A stretch of DNA of 64,000 bases. Source: Hygrophila difformis (Eukaryota; Streptophyta; Magnoliopsida; Lamiales; Acanthaceae). The notes under the pieces were generated by a model that was not told the DNA's origin, made no database searches, and saw nothing but the letters and a program-made list of their open reading frames with translations. Made by a program: the position numbers and the translations under genes. Location: assembly GCA_030278955.1 (NCBI GenBank), contig JAOANR010000005.1, positions 29,255,849 to 29,319,848 on the forward strand, given 5' to 3'. Position 1 is the first letter of the stretch. Every line of letters begins with the position of its first letter. Positions 45,208-55,217 of the stretch are shown here, piece after piece.

Positions 45208-46198
45208 TGCCATGGATCGGATTCCAGACACAAATTTATAATACTGCCATGGATCGGATTCCAGACACAATAGGACTTTGACGAAACGCGGAAAAAAAGA
45301 AAATAAAGGATAGACGAAACCTACCAATTTGATCAAGAGAATTAAGATGGAGTTAAACCTCGAGGGAATAAGCGCACCTCCTCTTCCAATGATCCTCCTT
45401 GGATGAAGTCGAGCAATCCAGTTTCGAAGATTGCAAGGTGAGTTTGCCAATTGAAACACACAAAGTTTAAGAACACTCGGGATATCGACTTTTGAAAAAG
45501 AGAATTGTATTCATCAAATTAATCAAAAGTGTTTACAATAGTAATTGAGGACCTATATATAGGCCCCAAGTAAACCTAACAACTATGGGAATAAATCCCA
45601 CAAAATAAGGAAACTAATTCCTCAAATACGGAAACTAACTAGATATACTGAATCTATTTTAAACAATGAAATAAAATAAAATAACAAAGATATGGAAGCA
45701 AGATATGATTCTGCATGCATGAACAGATTTACGCAGCTCGCTTCATCTTGGAAAAGCTGTCGCGCGCGTGAAAATGACAGTGTTGCAGAAATCGTAGACT
45801 TGCTTCAGAATGCTCGCGATGTTGTTTTGTGGAAAGGTTTTAGAGAACTTAGCGTGCGGATGTCGCGAGGATCGCGTCACTCGATCTTCAAAATTCTGCT
45901 AAGTCTTCAAACACAATGTTCCCTCGCGATGTTCCCACGCGATGTGAAGAAACATGGCGTGCGGTGGAAAAGACATCGCGTGCGGCGAGCGGAACTCCTC
46001 AGAAATCTGCTAAGTGTTTTTCCGCATAGCCTTCTTCCTCCGGCAGCTTCCATGTGATCATTGTTCTTCCTCCGAAGGTTGGCTTGGTCAGCTCCCATTC
46101 TTCGGCATGCGTCCTTAGCAGTCCCGCCACGTGCTCCGTAAACTTCTTAGCTCTTTGCCTCGAACATGGTCCTTCAACCGACTTGGGCTACCATGCCA
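45208..46198 (-). repeat. 3' LTR of element F (991 bp) with extra terminal copy
   Basis: It starts TGGCATGG at 46198 on the minus strand. At its end the last 25 bases of the LTR appear twice (plus-strand 45245-45269 and 45208-45232), separated by 12 bases (45233-45244) that equal the spacer between LTR and primer site of the 5' end. The target duplication abuts the outer copy, so the extra copy was present at integration. Near its start 16 bases (46170-46185) equal 46223-46238 and replace LTR sequence. TATA box at 45554-45561. Confidence 0.9.
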
Positions 46199-48290
46199 TC
46201 CCCTCCCCCTTGAAGAGGTTGATCCTTCAACCGACTTGCTTCATCCTCATCATCTCTTTCGAACAATGATAGATCTGCAACATTAAAAGTAGCACTAATA
46301 TTACTATACTCATCAGGCAGGTCTATCTTATAAGCATTATCATTTATTCGTTCTAAGACTTTAAAAGGACCACATCCCCGAGGGGATAATTTTCCATGGC
46401 GCTGAGCAGGAAATCGCTCCTTCCTCATATGAACCCAAACCCAATCGCCTGGTTTCAGCAACAATCTCTTTCTTCCACGATTGGAGTACTTGGCATATTG
46501 CTCAGCCGCCTTGTTCAAACTCTCACGCACATCCTTATGTAAGTTCTTTATAGCATTTGCTCTATCCCTGCCATTAACATTAAAGTGCTCACTGCGGGGC
46601 AGTGGCAACAAATCAAGTGGAGTTAGTGGCACAAATCCATATACAACCTCGAAAGGAGACATACCTGTTGCACTGTGAACATGTCGGTTGTATGCGAACT
46701 CGATATAGGGTAGACTCTCATCCCAACTCTTGGAGTTTGAAGACAAAGACATGATGATCCGTAACAGATTCCCTAATACTCGGTTGACGGCCTCAGTTTG
46801 CCCGTCGGTCTGCGGATGGTAAGAGGATGAAAACAGCAACTTTGTACCCAACTCATGCCAAAAAGACTTCCAAAAGTAGCTCATAAATTTAGTATCTCTG
46901 TCAGATACTATGGTCCGTGGTATCCCATGCATCCTTGCCACTTCTTTGAAGAACAGCTTGGCAATATGATGTGCATCATTTGTCTTGGTGCAAGGGATGA
47001 AGTGCGCCATTTTGGAGAATCGGTCCACAACCACAAATATTGAATCCTTGGCACGAGCAGTCCTTGGTAATCCCAAGATAAAGTCCATTGAGATGTCAAT
47101 CCATGGCCCTTCAGGTGCCGGCAACGCCTGATATAGTCCATGAGGTTTCGCTTGTGACTTTGCCTTCAGACAGACAAGGCACTTAGCAATCAGATCAACC
47201 ACTTGTTTCGACATCCCAGGCCAATAGAATCTTTCTTTTAATACCCCCATTGTAGCATGCTTCCCAAAATGTCCCATCATATCTCCTGCATGCGCTTCTT
47301 TAATTAACAGCTCTCTGATGGATCCTCTTGGTATGCACAGTTGGTTTCCATAGTAGAGATATCCATTCAGTCGGGAGTACTCCTTATAAGCCTGCTTCTC
47401 AGTTTTCTCAAACACTTCCTTGAAATCCGGGTCACTGGCATACTGAGCTTGAATGTGTTCAAATCCCACCAAATGTGTAGTAGCAAGTGCCGCTAGAGCT
47501 ACTCGTCTAGGCAATGCATCAGCAACAACATTGTCCTTACCCTTCTTATACTTGATCACATAAGGAAAAGTTTCAAGGAATGCGCTCCAACCACCATGCC
47601 TCTTACTCAGCTGTCCTTGAACTTTGATATGCTTTAACGTCTCATGATCAGTATGTATGATGAACTCACGACCTCTTAGGTAATGTTGCCATACCTTTAA
47701 GGCCCTCACGATTGCATACAACTCCTTATCATAAGTAGAGTGATTCAATTGAGCTCCATGAAACTTCTCACTATGATATGCAATCGGTCTCTTATCCTGC
47801 ATAAGTACTGCTCCCATTCCAGTTCCAGATGCGTCGCATTCTAACTCGAACACCTTCTCGAAATCAGGTAATGCTAACACTGGTGCATGGGTCAGTTTGT
47901 ACTTCAACTCATCAAATGCCTTTTGTTCGGCTGTTCCCCATTTATACTTTAAATCCTTCTTCAGCAAAGATGTTAGTGGTGCAGCAATAATGCTAAAGCT
48001 TGGCACAAACCTTCTGAAGAATCCGCACAACCCTAGAAAACTTCTTACTTCTGAGACCGTAGTTGGCGGTTTCCACTCAGTGATCGCCTTGATCTTTGAC
48101 TGATCCACTTTAAGTCTTTCCCTCCCCACAACAAATCCTAGGAATATGACTTCATCCACATGGAATGTGCACTTTTCCAAGTTAGCATAGAGCTTTACTT
48201 CCCTCAGCTTATCTAGGACCTGTTGCACGTGGGATAAATGATCAGTTTCGTTGGTACTATATATGAGAATATCATCAAAATAAACAACAA
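46174..48290 (-). pseudogene. pol part 2 of element F (RT end, RNase H, integrase)
   Basis: It continues the polyprotein after a frameshift near 48300. It holds YFDD (48271-48282), the rest of RT, RNase H (ECDASGTG near 47835), and integrase with zinc region and the motifs SMDFILGLP, VSDRDTKF and GQTEAVNRV, then GPFKVLERINDNAY. Sequence is close to element A throughout. It ends GGGDGMVAQVG at a stop just inside the 3' LTR. The 5' LTR copy of this region (62473-62724) keeps the fuller C-terminus with IPEGPCSRQRAKKF, so the stop comes from the altered start of the 3' LTR. Confidence 0.88.
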
Positions 48291-50922
48291 AAAAACGATT
48301 ATGTAAGGACGGAGGGTCTCATTCATAAGCCTCATGAAGGTAGCAGGTGCATTGGTAAGTCCAAATGGCATCACCAGCCATTCATATAATCCAAACTTGG
48401 TTTTGAAGGCAGTCTTCCACTCATCTCCGGGTTGCATTCGTATTTGATGATAACCACTCTTCAAATCAATCTTTGAGAAGACTGTTGCACTGCTCAACTC
48501 ATCCAGCATGTCATCAAGGCGAGGAATTGGATGGCGATACTTCACGGTAATTGCATTAACAGCTCTGCAATCGACACACATCCTCCATTCCCCATTCTTC
48601 TTGGGAACTAAGAGCACAGGCACAGCACATGGTGATAGACTTTCTCGTATCCATCCTTTATCAAGCAATGCTTGAACTTGGCGTTGAATTTCAGCTGTCT
48701 CTTCAGGATTCATCCTATATGCTGGTCTGTTTGGAATTGATGCTCCAGGCATAAACTCAATCTGATGTTCTATTCCTCTCAAAGGTGGTAGTCCTTCTGG
48801 AAACTCGTCGGGAAACACATCTTGATTCTTCTCGAGCATCCTAGCAAAAGTAGCAGGAATTTCAGGCGAAGATTTTTCTGTTCCTAAGTTTAATGAAATA
48901 TGCTTAATAAGTGCAAGGAAACAGTAACCTGGAAATTCGGGTTCTTTGATGGCTCGTTCAATGGAAGTCTTGTCCATCAGTAGACAGTTTTCTGCAGCCA
49001 TCTTCATATTTCCCTTACTAGTTGAGGCTTCAGCCTTCTTCTTGCTGGTATTCCTCTCCTTGTGTTCCCTTTCTTCTTCCTCAATTTGTTTCTTCAGCTT
49101 GTCTGATTCCCTTCTCACAAGGGCTACAGATAATGGTTTCAACAGATATGCTTTCTTGCCCTTTTTAAACTCTATGGTGTTGTCTTTACCATGATATGTC
49201 ACATTATTATCTGATAACCAAGGCCTTCCTAACAGCACATGACATGCATTCATAGGAATCACATCACATAAGACGTTCTCAGTATAAGATCCTATGGTAA
49301 TTGGAACACGTGCTTGATGTGTTACTTTCAATCGACCACTTGTGTTCATCCAGTGTAGCAGATATGGACTTGCATGCTCCTCTAAAGGTAAGTTCAGCCT
49401 GCGTACACAAAACAGTGAAACTACATTAGTGCAGCTCCCGTTGTCAACAATAATTGTAGCACCTTTACCATTGATAGTACAAAAACAATGAAATAAATTC
49501 TCCCTTTGATCATCAGGTGATTTATCAGTATTCAGAATTCTCATTGCCACCATAGTTTGGAAGGTTTCTTCTCCTTCAACAGTCTCTCGCCCTTCTTGAT
49601 CTTCTTCAGCATACTCACAATCATCACTCTCATTCGGACACTCTTCTTCTTCATCAATCAGGTTCAGCATACCACTTTCAGTGATAGCTACCAATCTTTC
49701 TTCTCCAGTATCCAATAGTGCCACCTTTCTTACATTGGTGCATTCATTCGCATAGTGACCGCGTCGTTGGCATTTCCAGCACACAACATCCCTTTTGTCT
49801 CGGCCTCCCCTATTCCTGTCAACCTCTTGCCCCTTTGGCCTGTCATCCTTTCTAAACTCTTGGAAATTCTTGCCAATTTCAAAGGTGCGAGGTTTGTTGT
49901 TCTGATTTGTGGGTTGTGGTTTGGCCTGTTCCTTCTTATCATTCCATTGTTGTGATTGTGTTTTCACCAGCCATGGTTTTGAATTGTTGCCTGCAACAGT
50001 GGATCTCACAGGATAAGTCCTTGCCTCCTTTTGTTGCCTTTCAATCTTCAGTGCTTTGTCGTACAGCTCTGCAAGAGAATCAAACCCTCTAAGATCTGCT
50101 TCCTTGAAGATTTCCTTCCTCAATCCTCCTGCAAATCTGCTCAAGGTGATGTCCTTATCTTCAACAATCCCACATCTCATCAATAGTCTTTCCAGCTCAT
50201 GGTAATACTCTTCCACAGTCTTAGTACCCTGCGTAAGAAAAGAAAGCTTAATGAATAACTCTTGTTTGTATTTCGGAGGTACAAACCTATGCCTCATGGC
50301 TTCCACTAATTCAGTCCAAGTATGGATTTGTTCATATTGCAACCTATCATTATCATAGCATAACTTTTTCCACCAACTTAAAGCATAATCCCTAAATTCA
50401 ATGACAGCTAATTGCAATTTCTTTCTTTCAGAATATCTATGGACATTAAAAATTAATTCCATTTGATCATGCCATTCAATGAATTCATTAGGATCAGTGG
50501 TCCCCCTGAAGGTTGGAATCGTGAATTTGATAGCCTTAAGACTATCATCAGTGTCTTCCTCTGGAACCGCAACCCTTTGATTAAATCTGCGAGGTTGGTT
50601 CCTTCCCTGCTGGTTTCTTTGGTTGCCTTGATGCACAGAAATTCGCTCCCAATCTTCATCTCGGTCATCATCTCCATCGGAGATGGTTGGAAATTTTTCT
50701 TGTCGTCTGATTGGAGCATCCCTTTGAGGTCTCACCCTTGGCTCTCTCCTCTCTTCAGTCGTAGCTTGAGGAGGTCTTGTATTAGCTCGAGGAGGTCCAT
50801 ATCTCCTGTCAAAGTTTCCAACTCCAGACACCTGTTCTTTCCCTCTGTCAGACGAGCCTGCAATATAAGATGGATCAGTAGCATCTCTATTCAAAGAATT
50901 AAATTTTCTATCAATGACTTTG
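48213..50922 (-). pseudogene. gag-pol part 1 of element F (gag, protease, start of RT)
   Basis: After the solo LTR the frame resumes at 50922 and runs to a stop at 48213. It contains the gag domain, a CCHC knuckle CWKCQRRGHYANEC at 49740-49781, protease with Asp-Asn-Gly near 49440, and RT up to the last motif before YFDD. One base appears to be missing at about 48298-48304, next to a run of seven A (48289-48295), and the last ~20 residues after it are out of frame. The first 61 codons of gag lie on the far side of the solo LTR. Confidence 0.88.
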
Positions 50923-52142
50923 TGACATGGATGTCATGACACATGGCATCATGATTCCCTATTTCCCGGAAGGGCCGGTTTCAAAGGCACGAATAAAGAA
51001 GTTTATTAATTCTGTCTCTTTATTTTTATTTCAGGAAGCAGATAAACTGGAGCCGAAGAAGGAGCCCAAATTGAAGCTGCTGATGCAGGCGGACGAATAC
51101 CGGAAGGGCCCGGGTCTCATTAATTTGGGACCCACCCAGTCCAGCTAAATCCGGAAGAAAGGAGACCTCCAGATGCACAAACAGATCAAAACAGCATAAG
51201 GAGGTCAACGGAGGGCCCCACAGCCGCCGCCGCCGTCGCCGTCGGAGGTTCGCCGGAGCTCCGGTGAAGTCGCCGGAAGTTGGTCGGAATTTCGCCGGAA
51301 AGTCACCGGCACCGGTCAACGACCGGTCAACGTCGGAACAGTGTCGCCGGACTCAGTGGGCCCCATTCGGATGAAAGTTGGAGAAATTTCTTCATCTGTC
51401 GCGGAACAAGCCACTTTGTCGCGGAGTTACCACTTTGTCGCGGAGTTACCACTTTGTCGCGGAACCCCCTCTAGCGACAAGGAGAGAGAACAAGATAGAG
51501 AGAGAGACCTGGTCGCGGAACAACTTTGTCGCGGAACCACTTTGTCGCGGAACCCCCTTCCGCGACAAAACCCCCTTCCGCGACAAGTCCCTTCCGCGAC
51601 ACAGTCCAGCACCGCGACCAAGTATGCCTAGCGCCACAAGGAGAAGGCTCGAGCCAGAAGCACCCCTGTCGCGGTGCCTTGCTTCGCGACACGGCCCTCT
51701 TAGCGACAAAGCTTATCCAGTTTATTGTTTTCTTGTATCCGAATTGTTGAGAACCTTGCTAGGGTTGTTTAATTTAGTGTTATGGGCTTCCTCTATATAT
51801 ATGGGGTCCCCAAGCTTTTGTAATCACTTTGATATTTTTGAACAACTCATTTCATTGAATCAAAGTCACTTTTCTCTCTTGAGAGCCAACACTTGGTTCT
51901 CAACCCTTTGTGAGTAAACCCTAGGTTCACCCACACCATTGAAGATTGGAATTTGCTTCAATGGCCTTATTGGAAGATGCACTCATGAAATCCATTTGTC
52001 TTGGGTAAATCTCACTTCCCTTGGATTTACTTAGTCCCCTTCTTCCAAAAATTCCCCTATCCTTTTATTTTTTCTTTATTTTGTGTTCTTGTTCATCTCC
52101 TTCATCCAAGGACCAACTTAGCAAGCAAACCGATCCATGGCA
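50923..52142 (+). mobile_element. Element G: solo LTR (1220 bp) in the gag of F
   Basis: It starts TGACATGG, ends CATGGCA and is flanked by CTTTG at 50918-50922 and 52143-52147. No interior or second LTR exists. It shares layout with LTR A: a coding-like start, CCGGA motifs (51240-51340), TCGCG motifs (51398-51710) and a TATA box (51794-51801). A solo LTR arises by recombination between the two LTRs of a full insertion. Confidence 0.92.
51794..51801 (+). promoter_or_regulatory. TATA box of solo LTR G
   Basis: TATATATA followed by TGGGG. If active it would drive plus-strand transcripts antisense to F. Confidence 0.55.
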
Positions 52143-52146
52143 CTTT

Positions 52147-52329
52147 GAGTAAGTCATCTCTGATGATGCTTTGTTGTTCAACTAGCTTGGCATCAAACTT
52201 TTCAGTAATGTCATTGAGCTGCTCATTAATGCCATGTTCCATTCTGTCCATTTTTGAACAAAGCTCACGGCTTTGTTGAGCAAGTACTGCTTGAAGGGCT
52301 TCCATCGTCAATGGAGCATCATCTGCCAT
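52147..52329 (-). pseudogene. gag N-terminus of element F, cut off by solo LTR
   Basis: 61 codons starting MADDAPLTMEALQAVL, with a heptad-like pattern suggesting a coiled coil. The frame passes exactly into 50922 and below if the solo LTR and one CTTTG copy are removed in thought, so this is the true start of F's gag. The start was chosen because it is the first Met after the leader and resembles the short N-termini of B, E and H in length and charge. Confidence 0.85.
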
Positions 52330-53315
52330 AGCAACACTAAAGAGTATATGTATAAAAGATCAGTAAAAGAAGAGTTTGGGGTGATCTCACAATGTCACAC
52401 AGTGTAGTCTTCAATTGGTTTGTCACCAATTCTTCTTCAGAACTTTCTTGCTTTGGCCACCCAACTTGGATCAAATTCAGAGGATTGCGCTTCGAAGTAA
52501 TGTACGCACAGTACAAGAATCAAGTTGTACTGTTCGACTCAATCAAGAACCGCAACAAACACTAGAGTGTGATAAATCAGTGCAAGTAATGTCAAGTCCA
52601 ATGCGTTAGTCAAATAATTGCAATCAATTGTCTCCTCACAATATAGACTGAACCCACTGAATTATGAGAAGTGACTCACCAACACTCGACTCCCAATCCC
52701 CCAAAGATGTAGAAAGTAGATGATAAAAAAAAATATTGAAACACGATCAGCTTGTTCTTTTCTTCCTTTTCTTTTTTTCTTTTTTTTGTCTTGTGGCTTT
52801 CAACAGCTAGGTATCACTTTTGATAGGGCGAATGCTAGCTGTATATATCCACTTCTTCTTTTCTTTTTTTTTTTTTTTTTTGAACTAAGCTGAACACGCT
52901 TTGTTTGCTGAACACTTGATGAATTTCAGATCTTTTCTTTCGGTGCACGCACGCTTTGTGGAACAAGATTTGGAATAAGATTTATAGTGCGAGACGTGAG
53001 GAAAATAAAGAATTCAGCAACTATGATGAGCTGTAACAATTTGGTCCCCACTTAACAACCCGTAACAAACACTTAATCCCTTGTAACAAACTCTGAATCC
53101 CGTAACAAACTGGTCCCCACAGTAACAAACTTTTGTATACTGATCTCCCAATAACACCCTCAGTAATCAGCCCCCAAAGATCAAAATATAATCTCTCAAG
53201 ACTATTTAACAAGATTTGATGAACTTGGATGAATATACCAAGAACACCAAAACACACAGTACGCTCTTGAAACAATTTCAAGCAATAAATCCGACTAAAA
53301 CAGTGAACAATCAAT
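52330..53315 (-). other. Leader of element F, gag-proximal part
   Basis: No gene is seen. It contains T-rich tracts (52745-52790 and 52858-52880). The leader continues at 61339-61696 on the other side of element H. Confidence 0.72.
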
Positions 53316-53320
53316 CACAA

Positions 53321-55217
53321 TGCCATGGATCTCTCAATGATATCAATAGCATGAACACTAAAATAATGGATAGGGAAGCTACCTCACAATAGATGCACTT
53401 TTGAGGTGTAAAAACCTAGAGTTTCCCCACCTCTTCCAATGCTCCAAAACAAGGTGAATCGATTTTGGTTTTGCTTCAAGAAACCAAAATAGTGCACTTA
53501 GCTCAAGCTAAACACAAGTTGGGTTAGAGTTTTTGACTCAATGGGATTTTAGGCTTCCCCAAGCTCTCAATGATCTTTGATAATAAAAAAGAGAGAGATG
53601 TTCTCACACAATAATATTAATTCAAAGATAGTCTTACAAAATGAGGGGAAACCCATATATATAGAGTCCCCAAAGTCTAAGCAAATAACACTAAATTAAG
53701 CAACTAGCAATATTAATTAAGCAACCCTAGACAATTAAACAAGGCATAGTAATTGTTGAGCCTGTCGCCAAGATGCAACACCTCTGTGTCGCGAAACAAG
53801 AAGAAAACAAGGAGGCTCCCGCGACACGGTCCTCCGCGACAGGGCAAGGAGATGGCTCGCGCCAAGGGCCATTCCGCGACACGGGAAGGGCAGGTTGGCG
53901 ACTGGAGGCGTCCCGCGACATGGCCGACGCAGTCCGATGGGGCTGCTGGACCCTTGAAATAATTCAAGGGTTTGTTGAAGCTTTTGGGGAGGTTGGCGCC
54001 GTACTGTGATGGAGAGGGTGGCCGGAAAAGGTTGAAATGGAAGCTGCCGGGCATGGAGATGAAAATGAGCTCGCCGGAGGTCGCCGGAGAGGAGCACGGT
54101 TGGTCGGAGAATTGAGGAAGGAGTCGGAGTTGGTGACTGGGCATGAATGACAGTGGATGGGACGGCCGGAGGCGATGACGGCAGTGGCGGAATGCCCTGG
54201 CCGGAGTTGGTAAACTTGCGGCGGCGAATCGGGATTTTGTTCTTCGTCGAAGCTTCGGTTTTCGGGGTCGTCGGAGTGGACGAATTGGGGCGCTGCTGCT
54301 GTGCTCCTCTTCGGGTTTGAGACAGTTGAAGGCCGCCGAAAGGTGGAGTAGATGACCGGAGCTTGAGGGGGTAAAATGGGGGGAATAATTTGAGGGTTTC
54401 CGATTGGCCATGGATGAAGCTTGGCCGGAGAAGAAGATGATGTGGCCGGCGGTCATGGCGACGGTGGAGATGAACTCGGTTGGCTTTGAACGGCGTACGA
54501 GCTCCTGGACATGGAGATGGAAGGCGGCAAGTTCCGCCGCCACTTGATCGGAGCAGGAAAGGGTCGATGGCCTTGGGGCTCGCCGGAAATGGAGCTCCGG
54601 ACGGGAGATGGGAGGCGAGAAGCTGGAGGTGATGCTGACCGGTGATGAGGTGACCGGAGACGTGGTGGCTGCTGGCGACGGCGAAGAGCTGATGCTCGCC
54701 GGAGGAGATGACGGCGAGGGGCGGAAGGCCGTGAGCTGATCGGCGCAGGTGGGCAAAGGGAACAGGTGGGCGTTGGGCTGGTGGAAATTGTGGGCTTTCA
54801 TTAGCATGGGCCAAAGGGGTAGGGAAGAATGGATATGGGCCGAGCAAGTAAGAGATGGGAAGATGGGCCGAATCAAAGTGGGTTTTGGATTGGGCTGATG
54901 TGTGGGTGTGAGGGGGTGTTGGGCTGCTGGGCTGCTGTGGAAATGGGTTGGGAGTAATGTTGGAGTGGATTGGGCTTTGACTTAATTTAAATGGTAAGGG
55001 TAGTTGGGCTTGTTCAAATAACCCTTGGACTCTTTGTTGGCTTGGCCCAAGTGTTATCCCCCAATCAAATAACCCAAGTCCATTCATTTTCGGCCTGACA
55101 GAATTCCGGTAATATTCCAGCAGTGCTCCGGCGACTGTCCGGTGAAATTCCGGTGACTTTCCGGTGACCCCTATTTGATCCGGAATTAAATTCGGTTTGA
55201 TCCGGATTTTCACGGCA
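53321..55217 (-). repeat. 3' LTR of element H (1897 bp)
   Basis: Same length as the 5' LTR. It holds CCGGA motifs (about 55100-55180), about twelve TGGGC motifs (54770-55050), a GC-rich middle open in more than one frame, TCGCG motifs (53770-53930) and a TATA box (about 53655-53662). Confidence 0.95.

Noticed and set aside
45190..45270. 45208 as a separate short solo insertion because of the doubled TGCCATGGATCGG
   Set aside because: The target duplication ACTCG pairs 45203-45207 with 62684-62688, and the 12-base spacer between the copies equals the LTR-to-primer spacer of F, so it belongs to F's own end.
53713..54876. A 387-residue Pro/Ser-rich protein in the LTR of H as a captured host gene
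   Set aside because: It overlaps another open frame, is low-complexity, and recurs only because the LTR is present twice (59829-60992).
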